A stretch of 31,512 bases of DNA from contig JAADBR010000031.1 in the NCBI GenBank assembly GCA_009995705.1, positions 1 to 31,512 of the forward strand. The letters run 5' to 3'. Each line of letters starts with the position of its first letter. Positions within the stretch are counted from its first letter, which is position 1. Below the pieces are notes generated by a model. That model made no database searches. It saw only the letters and a list, made by a program, of their open reading frames with translations, and was not told the DNA's origin. This document shows, one piece after another, positions 1-8,428 of the stretch. The stretch is from Microcystis aeruginosa W13-11 (lineage in GTDB: Bacteria; Cyanobacteriota; Cyanobacteriia; Cyanobacteriales; Microcystaceae). The position numbers and the translations under genes were made by a program.

Positions 1-532
1 TTGACCTTAAACTGATTAAGAACCTTGCCCACTCTCAAAGCTATCTTATCTTGACCCTTTAAAGCTCTTTTCTCTCTTTGAGTCGCCTGAACAATCAAAT
101 CTAGTTCCTTCTCTGTTGCCTCTAATAATGCCTCTCTTTGTTGTTGATTTTTCTGGGCGATTAAGGGATTCCGACAAGCAATTAATCTTTCATCGGGATA
201 ATCTTCGCTCTCAAATTCCATCATCGGCTTTCTCTAAGTCTAACCATTGTCCTAAACTCTGACTGCCAGTCTCGCTATTAAACCCTCTCGCAGTGGCTAG
301 TTTCGATTTAGGATTGATGATTCTTGCCACAATCATCGCCACCACTAAGTTTCTGATTCGGGAGGATTTTTCACTGATTATTTTATCTAAACCTAATTTT
401 TTAATCGTCTCTAAAATAGCCATTACATGACCAGGAGGAAGACTTCTAATCACTTCAAAATGATTGGGAATGCCTTCATTCATGGACAGTGTTGCCCCTT
501 ATAGACCAATGCCAGAAGGACTAAATCCCCAT
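1..532 (-). pseudogene. IS1634-type transposase, internally deleted and frameshifted fragment
   Basis: Read on the minus strand, an N-terminal stretch beginning MNEGIPNHFEVIRSLPPGHV runs from 483 down to 211. It stops just after LEKADDGI. One base out of frame the sequence then continues as SEDYPDERLIACRNPLIAQK and on to the window edge. From memory of IS1634-type DDE transposases these blocks are normally separated by well over a hundred residues that include much of the catalytic core, so the gene has an internal deletion plus a frameshift. Upstream of 483 another frame reads DLVLLALVYKGQHCP, a likely continuation lost through a second frameshift. The 3' part lies outside the window. It cannot encode a working transposase. 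Family assignment is by recognition of these blocks. Confidence 0.72.
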
Positions 533-580
533 CTCTTCCCAATAAAGTTTAATCCCGAAAGATAACTCCTGCGGTTTATT

Positions 581-1882
581 TTAAAGTAAATTAGACTCTT
601 TCAAACCCGATAATGCTGCATCTACATCTAGGATTTTCCGACCCGCGATGTAGTTATCATCTTCTCTTTCTGATTTAATAGCAGCAATATAGGTTGAATT
701 AACTGATTTTAGAGCATCAAACTGAGGAAAGGCAATAAATAAACCATCGTTGTCGCTGAGACAAAAAATGTTTTTAGAGTCAGACAGGCTGAAAATAATT
801 GTATGCAGTGATGATCCCCAGGTACCGACAATGTATTTATGCTTATTTACTAAGTATATCTGTTCTTGCAGGGTCAAATCTTCTGGATAAATAATAGCAA
901 AACCACTTTCTCTTAATATATTTTCTAGTTGCTCTTCCCCCAGAATTTGTCGGTTGGCTTTTTTTAAGTTAGTTCGAGAAAAGTAAAGCGGTTGCTCAGT
1001 TTGCGTGACTTTATCGGGTAAGAGCTTTTGGGCTACTAACTCGGGAACAAGTTTATGACAGGCAAAAACCTCTCTTCTGTAGAAGCTCAGAGAAGGATAA
1101 GGAAAAACAACCTCTCCTAATATCACAGGTCTAGTCAACTCTAAGAATTGCTCGGAGTCTAAGTCAAGAGCAGTCATAAATTCGTCAATGAAATTCCTAG
1201 AGACTTTTAAACCACTCATAAACTTAGCTTTACGAGGTTGTCCGATTACCAAAATCCCTAATTTTTCAGCTTGTTCTAAGTACCAAAGACGACAAATTGA
1301 TTCACAAAGAAAATGTCCATAGTGTAGTGAGATATTTTCTCCATACATAAATTTCTGATCAATCCTTTGAATTTTAGTAGGATCAATAGATTGATGGTAT
1401 AAAGATTTAAATTCCTGAGAATCTTGATCTGATTTTGGAATGCCTGGCATTTTAAATGTGTTAATTCTTGACCCATCTCTTAAATCATAGAAAGCTTTAT
1501 ACCTAGAGACATAAAGGACATCTTTGACGGTGATAGTTTTCTCTAGAGGCAGTTCATCACTGTAGTTTATACTATGATATTCTTCTTTAATAACTTCCAA
1601 TGTATCGGGGTGATAATTTAAAAAATTGGTCTGGTATTTCTGTGGATATTGTTTCTCTATAGCACTAATTTTTAAGGACTTGTAATTATTTCCCCATTTA
1701 CTCGGTACTGAGTCTCTTATTCTTCTAGGAACAAATATATCCTGGCTTTTTGATAAATATTTAGACAAATTATAGTTTGCTACATCTAGTATTTTGCTGG
1801 TAATGCCTCGCATAAAAATTTTAAGACAAATTAGAAATACATCACTCTTATAGCATGAATTTTTCCCAATGTCAAGGTTCAT
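581..1882 (-). CDS. GT61-type (DUF563) glycosyltransferase
   Basis: A 433-residue protein without an obvious signal peptide. The C-terminal half has the hallmarks of glycosyltransferase family 61 (DUF563). These are a histidine-rich block HYGHFLCESICRLWYLE around residues 188-204 and a late block VGTWGSSLHTIIFSLSDS around 361-378. In this family such enzymes transfer sugars during exopolysaccharide, O-antigen or glycan assembly; the substrate cannot be read here. The start is uncertain. The ATG at 1882 lies only about 12 bp from the end of a neighbouring insertion sequence and has no clear ribosome binding site. A second ATG at 1813 (MRGITSKIL) is equally possible. The insertion may have replaced the native promoter or the true 5' end. 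Both neighbours are decayed mobile elements, so the gene sits in a small accessory island. Confidence 0.75.
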   Translation of the reverse strand: MNLDIGKNSCYKSDVFLICLKIFMRGITSKILDVANYNLSKYLSKSQDIFVPRRIRDSVPSKWGNNYKSLKISAIEKQYPQKYQTNFLNYHPDTLEVIKEEYHSINYSDELPLEKTITVKDVLYVSRYKAFYDLRDGSRINTFKMPGIPKSDQDSQEFKSLYHQSIDPTKIQRIDQKFMYGENISLHYGHFLCESICRLWYLEQAEKLGILVIGQPRKAKFMSGLKVSRNFIDEFMTALDLDSEQFLELTRPVILGEVVFPYPSLSFYRREVFACHKLVPELVAQKLLPDKVTQTEQPLYFSRTNLKKANRQILGEEQLENILRESGFAIIYPEDLTLQEQIYLVNKHKYIVGTWGSSLHTIIFSLSDSKNIFCLSDNDGLFIAFPQFDALKSVNSTYIAAIKSEREDDNYIAGRKILDVDAALSGLKESNLL

Positions 1883-1894
1883 GGCTAGAAAGCG

Positions 1895-3339
1895 GCAATT
1901 CTAAATTTAAGAATTGACAAGCATTTCAGCGATCAGGAAGAAAGTATTGGGAGAATGGGTTCTAGAGATTAGTCGAAAAAATAAGCCAATGATAGAAGTG
2001 ATAGGGATGGCCACACTGTTGGGATATTTACAGGGGAGCATCGCTAAAATGAAAGACCCGCGAAAACCCAGTCCAAATAAACAATACAGCATCTTTGATG
2101 TTATCCTGAGTGCATTCGGAGTCTTTTTCATGCAGTGCGAGTCATTTCTGGAGTATCAAAGGCAACTAAACAGTCGAAAAGGGCGTGATAACACTCAAAC
2201 ATTGTTTGGTGTGAACAAGATACCCACAGACAATCAAATTCGCAACATTTTGGACAAAATCAAGACCAGTGGGTTGTTTGATGTGTTCGTTTCAGTTTAT
2301 CGCCTGCTGAAAAGCAAGGGATTGCTCAAACCTTATGAAGTCCTAGGAGGGAAATTATTAATCCCCTTAGATGGAACAGAATATTTCTCCTCCCAATGTC
2401 TTCACTGTGAACAATGTTCTCATCGGACGCCTAAAAACGGGACAGTTACTTACTTCCACACTGCTATCTTACCCGTAATTGTGTCGCCCAACAGCAATCA
2501 GGTGATTAGCCTTGACCCAGAATTTATTACTCCTCAAGATGGACAAGAAAAGCAAGACTGCGAGGTGTATCTGCGGCTAAACGTTGGATTAAAAGACACA
2601 CCGACTTATTTTCTCAGGGGGCGGTAACGTTGTTAGGGGATGATCTCTACAGTCGTCAACCGATGTGCGAATTAGCTATCGAGCAAGGCTTTCACTACAT
2701 TTTTGTCTGCTTACCCGAATCTCATGGCACTTTGTATGATTGGTTGGATTATCTTGAGGCTAATCGGGAGGTTCAGTCTTTTCAACAACGCCATCGTCAC
2801 GGGTGTGATTGGCATTATTATCATTATCGATGGCTGAATCGTCTCCCCTTACGCGATGCTCAACATCCCTGGAAACCAATTGGTTTGAACTCACTATTAC
2901 TCGTGCCTCTGATGGGGCAGTTCTTTTCAAGAATGCTTGGATTAGTGACCATCTCCTGACTCCTGACAATATTGTGGAAATGGTTCAGTCTGGTCGTGCC
3001 CGTTGGAAAACCGAAAACGAGAACCATAATGTCCTCAAGACTAAAGGCTACCACTTGGAGCATAATTTTGGTCACGGCGACCAACACCTGTCTTCATTCT
3101 TACTCACCTTGAATCTGCTAGCTTTTTTATTTCACACGGTTTTACAGCTTTTAGACAGGCAATACCAGCAAATTCGCCGACAATTGGTCACTCGCAAACG
3201 CTTTTTCAATGATTTGCTTGCGAACTTTGACGACTCATTTCGTTTTCGATAGTTGGCAGCATTTGTTTTCTTTTATGTTGGATGAGTTTGAACCTATTCA
3301 AGCTGCCAACTCATCCTAATTTCCCAAATTTAGAATTGC
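1895..3339. mobile_element. Insertion sequence with decayed DDE transposase
   Basis: A 14-bp perfect inverted repeat, GCAATTCTAAATTT at 1895-1908 and its complement at 3326-3339, brackets a single broken transposase gene and probably marks the element ends. Just outside lie similar sequences, TGGCTAGAAAG at 1882-1892 and TGGCCAGAAAG at 3340-3350 (10 of 11 identical). These may be a decayed target duplication, although two extra bases separate the left copy from the repeat. The left end also holds a 7-bp hairpin (1896-1902 with 1910-1916). The family is probably the cyanobacterial IS4-like/ISNCY type, assigned by protein resemblance only. Confidence 0.7.
1914..3252 (+). pseudogene. IS4-like/ISNCY-type DDE transposase with two frameshifts
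   Basis: Three consecutive open frames together spell one transposase. The first (1914-2627) contains GSIAKMKDPRKPSPNKQYS, IPTDNQIRNILDKI and LLIPLDGTEYFSSQ. Near 2569 the frame slips by one base. After the slip the sequence continues SAAKRWIKRHTDLFSQGAV and LLGDDLYSRQPMCELA. Near 2865 it slips again into ETNWFELTITRASDG and RARWKTENENHNVLKTKGYH, running to 3252. Both slips are equivalent to a single lost base. The DGTEYF, GDDLYSRQP and WKTENENHNVLK blocks are the likely DDE catalytic regions. No intact transposase is made, so the copy could only move if a related enzyme acted on it from elsewhere. The TTG at 1914 is doubtful as a start; the ATG at 1989 or 2007 is equally likely. Confidence 0.8.
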
Positions 3340-3376
3340 TGGCCAGAAAGTTTCCATCCCGACTAATTTCTAGGCG

Positions 3377-3509
3377 CTAAGTAGTCGGACATAAATAAAG
3401 TTAACTATACTAAGTTTCGTAAATTGCCGCATCTATGACTTCTGGGCAAGGGGTTCGAGTGTTTAACATTTCGTTGCATAGCACTGTTTATTTTTGTCCA
3501 GGTACTTAG
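3377..3509. mobile_element. MITE-like element, about 133 bp
   Basis: The ends form an imperfect terminal inverted repeat of about 22 bp. The left end reads CTAAGTAGTCGGACATAAAT; the right end, on the opposite strand, reads CTAAGTACCTGGACAAAAAT. About 19 of 22 positions match. There is no coding capacity inside. No clear target duplication is visible. It lies between the decayed insertion sequence and the yqgF-like gene. Confidence 0.6.
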
Positions 3510-3595
3510 TGGTCTCTCAATTCTAAAATAACGGTTTGAGACAAGCAGGGGAAGCAGGGGTAGATTTATCCTTCAATTCAATCTTGACAGACCAC
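3509..3595. mobile_element. MITE-like element, about 87 bp, flanked by TA
   Basis: The inverted ends GTGGTCTCTCAA (left) and GTGGTCTGTCAA (right, opposite strand) differ at one position. They are bordered by TA at 3507-3508 and 3596-3597. A TA duplication is what IS630/Tc1-type transposition leaves, so this is probably a non-autonomous derivative. It abuts the preceding 133-bp element. The rest of 3598-3718 shows only low-complexity sequence and no gene. Confidence 0.55.
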
Positions 3596-3718
3596 TAGAT
3601 TAGACTATTAGGGGAAGTGGGTAAATGGGGAATTTCGACTAAAACCCCAACACCCAATACCCGACACCCTAATTTAATGATTTAATAAAACCGACCACTG
3701 CTGCAGAAGATAAAAACT

Positions 3719-4111
3719 ATGTGTATTCTCGGTTTTGATCCGGGTAAGGATAAATGTGGGATCGCGGTCAGGTCATCGACAGGGAAAATTTATACCCATG
3801 AGGTGATAGCATCGTCGCAAGCGATCGATCATTTAGCCAGTCTCTGTCAACAATATCCGATCGAATTACTGGTGATGGGGAATCAAACCACCTCAAAAAG
3901 TTGGCGCGAAAAAATTGCCGCTCGTGTCACCATCCCGATTACTCTAGTAGATGAACGCAATAGTACCCTAGAAGCTCGCGATCGCTATTGGCTGATGTTT
4001 CCCCCCAAAGGATTACAGAAACTCATCCCCCGGGGGATGCGTCTTCCCGAGCGCCCCATTGATGATATAGTAGCGATTCTGCTGATTGAACGTCATTTAC
4101 AGTCCAAATAA
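3719..4111 (+). CDS. YqgF/RuvX-like RNase H-fold nuclease
   Basis: A 130-residue protein with the RNase H fold of the YqgF/RuvX family. In this family the role is 16S rRNA 5'-end maturation or Holliday-junction-type resolution. Visible motifs are the opening strand ILGFDPGKDKCGIAV with the first acidic residue D7, VDERNSTLEAR with E79, and PIDDIVAILLIERHL with D115/D116. Together they supply the usual acidic metal-binding triad. The length is close to the usual 130-150 residues. Cyanobacteria often carry more than one divergent YqgF-like protein and I cannot tell which this is. It ends 39 bp before the gshA start on the same strand, so the two are probably co-transcribed. Upstream are two MITE-like elements that may affect its promoter. 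Confidence 0.82.
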   Translation: MCILGFDPGKDKCGIAVRSSTGKIYTHEVIASSQAIDHLASLCQQYPIELLVMGNQTTSKSWREKIAARVTIPITLVDERNSTLEARDRYWLMFPPKGLQKLIPRGMRLPERPIDDIVAILLIERHLQSK

Positions 4112-4150
4112 TGTCACACTACAAAATAGACACAGCAGGGTAAATTGACG

Positions 4151-5305
4151 ATGCTCCTAAGTAAAGGTTTTGAAGTGGAAATGTACACCGGGACAGCAGC
4201 CGGAGAAATTATCGGTTTATCCGATCGCATTGTCAAGGATTTAGATGGTTTTGTCCTGGAACCGGATAGTCGTAACGTAGAATATACCACGGCTCCCATG
4301 ACTAACTATGACCGTCTTTTCTGCGCTACTTTAAAACCTCGTCTAGCTCTACGGCAATATTTGCGTCGTTTAGGCGATTATACCCTCATCCCTGGCAGTA
4401 CCCTCTCCTTGGGCGATAGTCAACATTTTTATCGCAGTGACCCTCAAAATCCCTATCATGACTATATTGAACAGACCTACGGCACTAATGTAGTCACGGC
4501 CAGTATTCATATTAACGTCGGTATTAGCGATTATGAGGATTTAATGCGTGCCTGTCGCTTAATTCGCCTAGAAGCTCCTTTATACTTGGCTTTAAGTGCT
4601 TCCTCTCCTTTTCTCGATGGTAAAATCACCGGTTCCCATTCCCATCGTTGGCAAGTTTTCCCCCAAACTCCCGCTTATGTTCCCCTCTTTGAAAGTCATA
4701 AACATTTTGTCACTTGGACTGAGGAACAATTAAAAATCGGTACAATGCAGAATGTTCGTCATCTCTGGGTGTCGGTACGTCCTAACGGTAGCAATCGTCC
4801 CTATAATCTCAATCGTCTAGAATTGCGAATTTGTGACCTGATTGCTAATCCTATTAGTTTATTAGCAGTTATGGCTTTTTTAGAAGCCCGTTTAACTCAA
4901 CTTTTACAAGATCCCCAATTAGACCCCTTAATTTTAAGTCAATTACCCAGCAGCAATCGCAGCGAAGATCTATTAACTTTAACCCAGGAAAACGAACAGG
5001 CTGCCGCACGTTTTAGTCTTGATACCACCCTGAGACATTGGTACGATGGCCAGGAAATCTTAGCTAGGGATTGGATTAAAGACCTCTATGTTCAAGTTTA
5101 TCCGATCGCTAAAGCAAGGGGTTTTAGTTGTTTCCTCTCTCCCCTACAAACAATCCTCCGTGAAGGTAACACCGCACAACAATGGTTAAAACAATCTGAC
5201 CAGGGGATGGATGTTAAAAGTATTATCAAACAGGCGATTATTACCCTAGAAAAACAGGAACGAGAGTTAGAGCATAAATTATGTCAGCATATTCTAGTTG
5301 CCTGA
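4151..5305 (+). CDS. gshA: Glutamate-cysteine ligase, cyanobacterial type
   Basis: A 384-residue protein that joins glutamate and cysteine using ATP, the first step of glutathione synthesis in the cytosol. It matches the cyanobacterial GshA group: an N-terminal LLSKGFEVEMYTGTAAGEII, then LEPDSRNVEYTTAPMTNYDRL, a central TASIHINVGISDYEDLMRAC, and RPYNLNRLELRICDL with basic residues likely to contact substrates. The length fits the group. The start was placed at the ATG at 4151 because an AGCAGGG stretch lies about 10 bases upstream. An in-frame TTG two codons earlier is possible. It follows the YqgF-like gene closely. About 108 bp of apparently empty sequence separates it from the next gene. 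Confidence 0.9.
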   Translation: MLLSKGFEVEMYTGTAAGEIIGLSDRIVKDLDGFVLEPDSRNVEYTTAPMTNYDRLFCATLKPRLALRQYLRRLGDYTLIPGSTLSLGDSQHFYRSDPQNPYHDYIEQTYGTNVVTASIHINVGISDYEDLMRACRLIRLEAPLYLALSASSPFLDGKITGSHSHRWQVFPQTPAYVPLFESHKHFVTWTEEQLKIGTMQNVRHLWVSVRPNGSNRPYNLNRLELRICDLIANPISLLAVMAFLEARLTQLLQDPQLDPLILSQLPSSNRSEDLLTLTQENEQAAARFSLDTTLRHWYDGQEILARDWIKDLYVQVYPIAKARGFSCFLSPLQTILREGNTAQQWLKQSDQGMDVKSIIKQAIITLEKQERELEHKLCQHILVA

Positions 5306-5413
5306 ATAAAAGACTTTTTCTCTATATTTGGCTCTCTTGAGGTTATATCGACAACATTTTTCAGGATGATAGGATAAGCTGGAATTATCGAAACCGTAGA
5401 AATAATAGATAAA

Positions 5414-5707
5414 ATGAGTAATCTCCTCTGGCCGCGTTTCCTCAAGAAAGCTTACCGTCAAGAACCAATAACTAGCTTTATCTTTACCGCAGCGGCAATA
5501 GATGTCATCATCGGGGTTCTAGGACAAAGATGGACACTGCTATCCTTAGGGACCACGATTATGGCGATCGCTATCTTCGCCAGGTGGCAACAGAGCCAAA
5601 AAAGCAAGGCAATCAACAAAGAAGAAGCAGCGAGATACTATTTACCGCCCCAATCGAGTCAAGTAGCTTTACCAACCCTGAAAAACGAAAAAAATCGACC
5701 TTCTTAG
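5414..5707 (+). CDS. Small two-helix membrane protein, unknown function
   Basis: A 97-residue protein with two hydrophobic segments, roughly residues 20-37 (TSFIFTAAAIDVIIGVLG) and 42-58 (LLSLGTTIMAIAIFAR). A basic N-terminus and a polar C-terminal tail of about 35 residues flank them. It resembles short conserved cyanobacterial membrane proteins of unknown role, but I cannot name a family. It starts with ATG and has a composition like its neighbours. The same-strand gshA upstream and WD40 gene downstream suggest a loose co-directional cluster. An 86-residue reading frame overlapping in another phase (5530-5790) looks like a by-product and was not accepted. Confidence 0.6.
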   Translation: MSNLLWPRFLKKAYRQEPITSFIFTAAAIDVIIGVLGQRWTLLSLGTTIMAIAIFARWQQSQKSKAINKEEAARYYLPPQSSQVALPTLKNEKNRPS

Positions 5708-5794
5708 CTCAAAAATTTCACCTTGCTTGGCAATCAATCCCCTCAAAGGCTAGAATCTATAGCACCGTTCATTTGTTAATATTCAACTAAATTT

Positions 5795-6865
5795 ATGAAA
5801 TTCCGATTTACGGGTGGGGAGAAACTTGTTGGGGCAATTGTGGTCACTGTTCTAACCACGCTGACAATCGGGCAACATCAGCTTAGTCAGGCCCAAAGTC
5901 CTATTGCCCCCCCTAAACCCGCAGCTGAAAGTGGCGAAAAAACCCCAGAAACTATCCTAGTAGAAGGTTTAGGCAGACTCACCCTCGCTAAAACCTTAGA
6001 AGGACAGCAATCCACCCCTAATGCTGTGATTTTCAGCCCCGATAACCAATTTGTTCTCGCTGGTGGTAGTGATACGGATCCTCTCCTGAGAATTTGGTCA
6101 GTAAAAACAGGTCAAAAAGTTGCCCAAACTCGCGCCCAAAGAACCAGCGTCAAAGCTTTAGCTATTAGTCCCAACGAAAGATTATTAGTTAGTAGCGGTT
6201 CAGATGGTTCCATTAATTTTTGGAATCTGGTGGAAGGCAAGTATTTAGGAATTGCCCTCGAACACGGTAATACTGTCCTCGCCCTCACCGTTACTCCCGA
6301 TGGTAAGACTTTAATTAGTGGTGGTTTGGAAGGAATTCGCCTCTGGACAGTGGAACCCCCCCGCCGTCCCCTCTATCGTTTGAATTGGGTGGGTAATTTT
6401 GTTTATTCCCTAGGAATAAAATCCGATGGTGTCACCCTTGCCAGCGGTCATGAAAACGGTGAGGTACATTTTTGGGACATCCGCGAGGGCAAATTTTTAT
6501 CGAAATTTGCCGCCCATCCCCAAGCGGTAAGCCAGCTTTTATACACTCCCGACGGTAAAAATTTAATTACGGGTAGTTTAGACCGCACCATTAAAATCTG
6601 GGATACGAGCAATAATCAGTTATTATTTACCCTCATCGGTCATACAGCCCGAATCCGTTCCCTAGCACTCCATCCTAACGGACAAATTCTCGCTAGTGCT
6701 AGTAATGACGGTGTGCGTTTATGGGATGTAACCACGGGGAAACAATTGGCCTGGTTTGATAATAATTCCGACTGGGTGGAATCCCTAGCTTTTAGTCCCG
6801 ATGGGCAGTATTTGGCTAGTGGTAATTATGATTTTAAAATTCGCCTCTGGCAATTCGTTCGTTAG
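5795..6865 (+). CDS. Exported or membrane-anchored seven-bladed WD40 protein
   Basis: A 356-residue protein. Residues about 9-27 (EKLVGAIVVTVLTTLTIGQ) form a signal peptide or membrane anchor, followed by a Pro/Ala/Glu linker. From about residue 65 there are seven WD40 repeats, ending in IWSVKTG, FWNLVEG, LWTVEPP, FWDIREG, IWDTSNN, LWDVTTG and LWQFVR. Seven blades make exactly one closed beta-propeller. Such propellers serve as protein-binding scaffolds; no enzymatic domain is present. The anchor predicts a location outside the cytoplasmic membrane or at its periplasmic or lumenal face. The downstream rnc gene is convergent and ends 17 bp away. The partner is unknown. Confidence 0.85.
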   Translation: MKFRFTGGEKLVGAIVVTVLTTLTIGQHQLSQAQSPIAPPKPAAESGEKTPETILVEGLGRLTLAKTLEGQQSTPNAVIFSPDNQFVLAGGSDTDPLLRIWSVKTGQKVAQTRAQRTSVKALAISPNERLLVSSGSDGSINFWNLVEGKYLGIALEHGNTVLALTVTPDGKTLISGGLEGIRLWTVEPPRRPLYRLNWVGNFVYSLGIKSDGVTLASGHENGEVHFWDIREGKFLSKFAAHPQAVSQLLYTPDGKNLITGSLDRTIKIWDTSNNQLLFTLIGHTARIRSLALHPNGQILASASNDGVRLWDVTTGKQLAWFDNNSDWVESLAFSPDGQYLASGNYDFKIRLWQFVR

Positions 6866-6881
6866 GCAAAAATGCCCGCAT

Positions 6882-7586
6882 TTAGCCTTTAACCACTTCT
6901 AGAAAAGCTGATTTAGCTGCTGCCTGTTCCGCCGCTTTTTTGCTTCTGCCAGTTCCCACTCCTAATTTCTGGTCATTTAACCACACTTCCGCACAAAAAC
7001 GCTCTTGATCTAAACTATTGACTTCTTTTACTAAATATTGCGGCAGTTTTTTGTATTTTGCTTGTGTCCACTCCTGCAAGGCATCCTTATAATTCTGGCG
7101 GGCCGGATCTCGACGAATTTCGGCCGCTTTTTCCCTTAGTGGTTCATCTAACCAAGAACGCACTAAAACCATCGTTTGTGTACTAAGATATAAAGCTCCT
7201 AAAACTGCCTCAAAAGCGTCTGCTAGTCGGGAAATTCGCCCTGCTTGATCGATACTCGTACTACTTGATACCAACAAATAACGCTCGAAACCGTAGCGAT
7301 CCGCAAATTCCGCCAGAGTGCGATCGCTAACCATCATCGATCGCAGAGCAGCAAATTCCCCCACGAGCGCCTCTGGATAGGTTTCTAATAACACCTCCGC
7401 CGCCACGAGTCTTACCACAGAATCGCCCACAAATTCCAATTGTTCATAATTCTTATCACGGGAAACACTGGGATGAGTTAGAGCTAAATCCAATAAATCC
7501 CACCTGACGGGGACATCAGCCGATAAACCCAGCTTTTCCACTAGGGTTTTTAATTGTTTTTGGCGACGCGGATCACTTAAGGACAT
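6882..7586 (-). CDS. rnc: Ribonuclease III
   Basis: Cleaves double-stranded RNA, including rRNA precursors and structured mRNAs. The catalytic domain shows the signature YEQLEFVGDSVVRLVAAEVL and the second acidic motif LADAFEAVLGALYL, which together supply the metal-binding Glu and Asp residues. A C-terminal double-stranded-RNA-binding domain begins at NYKDALQEWTQAKYKKLPQY and ends in the KKAAEQAAAKSAFLEV helix. The start was placed at MSLSDPRRQKQLKTL (ATG at 7584-7586), giving 234 residues, a normal family length. The frame stays open for another 24 codons, but those translate a purine-rich repeat of the kind found between genes here, so they are probably not coding. Convergent with the WD40 gene. 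Confidence 0.93.
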   Translation of the reverse strand: MSLSDPRRQKQLKTLVEKLGLSADVPVRWDLLDLALTHPSVSRDKNYEQLEFVGDSVVRLVAAEVLLETYPEALVGEFAALRSMMVSDRTLAEFADRYGFERYLLVSSSTSIDQAGRISRLADAFEAVLGALYLSTQTMVLVRSWLDEPLREKAAEIRRDPARQNYKDALQEWTQAKYKKLPQYLVKEVNSLDQERFCAEVWLNDQKLGVGTGRSKKAAEQAAAKSAFLEVVKG

Positions 7587-7669
7587 GGGAGCGGGGAGAA
7601 GGGGTGTGGGGGAGAAGGGAGAGAGCGAGTTTCTCAGTTTGTTTTGTAACGTCCTCATACCCAGTTTAA

Positions 7670-7924
7670 ATGCACAACAGCTTATCTCAGCTGTAGCGTT
7701 ATACTCAAAGAAGGATTACCTTTACCAACAGTCTATAAAAACCTCACAGAGAATTTCTCAACCGTTATCAAAAATACGGCTTTAAAGATGCTAATGAGAT
7801 AGTGAGAGTGGCTCTAGAGCGATTTCAACTAGAACTAAAGGCTCAGGACTTACAAGAATCAGCAAATCTGTATGCAGCAATTTATCAACAAACCGAATCA
7901 GCTTTAGTAGGATGGACAGCATAA
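7670..7924 (+). pseudogene. MazE-like antitoxin remnant, frameshifted
   Basis: Short conserved-looking segments appear in different frames. One reads ILKEGLPLPTVYKNLTE. After a one-base slip near 7750 comes FLNRYQKYGFKDANEIVRVA, then LERFQLELKAQDLQESANLY and finally ALVGWTA, stopping at 7924. Another slip is likely near the beginning, because no ATG is in frame with the first segment. The small size, the DNA-binding-style helix KDANEIVRVALERF and the 13-nt overlap with a MazF-like start mark it as the antitoxin half of a mazEF-type pair. It is not translatable as one protein. Confidence 0.6.
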
Positions 7925-8049
7925 TAAATCTCAAGCGAGGACTGATTATTGAGGTAAATCTAGAGCCAACTATAGCTTCAGAAACTGGGAAAATCAGACC
8001 TTGTATTAATCTACCCAATTTTCTAAGGGTAAATGAGGAATTTGTCTAA
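7912..8049 (+). pseudogene. Truncated MazF/PemK-like toxin
   Basis: Starts with ATG inside the antitoxin's last codons and reads MDSIINLKRGLIIEVNLEPT then ASETGKIRPCI, the typical N-terminal strand arrangement of MazF/PemK mRNA interferases (RGxI-x-VNLxP, then a GK-x-RPxxV-type motif). After about residue 31 the frame enters the 3' end of the oppositely oriented vapC gene and stops at 8049. About three quarters of a normal 110-residue toxin is missing, so it should be inactive. The junction near 8004 marks where the vapBC segment replaced or joined the mazF gene. Confidence 0.6.
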
Positions 8050-8428
8050 AATGTTGCAAATTTCTGGTTACTAACCTAGCTTGATTAGCTAATGCGATAC
8101 TAGCAATTAATAGATCGGCTCTGCCAATTTTTGGGATTTTAGAAACACTTCGTAAACGGTCAAATTAATTAGCAGCATCCCCATCAATTAAAGTTACAGG
8201 AAGTTGATTCAGTAGGACTTCTGAACAACAAAAAAGTTTTTGTGCTTTCAATAAATCACTTCCTGAAAAAGCTTTAAGTAGATAATCTATCCTTCCCCCC
8301 AGAATTTCAATCTTGGTGACAATCGCAATGGCGACTTCCTCATCCTGTAAGCTTTCTAGCCGATTAATAACGTTAGTATTATCTGCGTGGAGATGAGTTA
8401 AAGTATCCGTGTCAAGAAGATACATCAT
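8006..8428 (-). pseudogene. VapC-like PIN-domain toxin with one in-frame stop
   Basis: Minus-strand reading frame of 140 codons interrupted once, by TAA at 8165-8167 (codon 88). Before the stop: MYLLDTDTLTHLHADNTN with the first PIN acidic residues, and AIAIVTKIEILGG with the second. After the stop, still in frame: FDRLRSVSKIPKIGRADLLI and ASIALANQARLVTRNLQHF, the C-terminal PIN motif with the third aspartate. PIN toxins of the VapC group are RNases that cut tRNA or rRNA. Gln CAA to TAA would explain the stop by one C-to-T change, though other codons are possible. The truncated 87-residue product lacks the third acidic motif and should be inactive. The start overlaps vapB by 17 nt. Confidence 0.8.

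Noticed and set aside
3440..3470. tRNA-like GGTTCGAGT motif
   Set aside because: It lies inside the 133-bp MITE-like element and no acceptor or anticodon stem can be formed. No tRNA was found in the window.
5530..5790. 86-codon frame overlapping the small membrane protein gene
   Set aside because: The other frame has the membrane-protein pattern and a better start; this one looks like a by-product.
7587..7658. 24-codon N-terminal extension of RNase III
   Set aside because: It is translation of a purine-rich intergenic repeat and is not part of the family's usual start.
7585..7785. Plus-strand frame beginning in the purine-rich repeat near rnc
   Set aside because: It translates the G-rich repeat and then crosses the mazE remnant out of frame.
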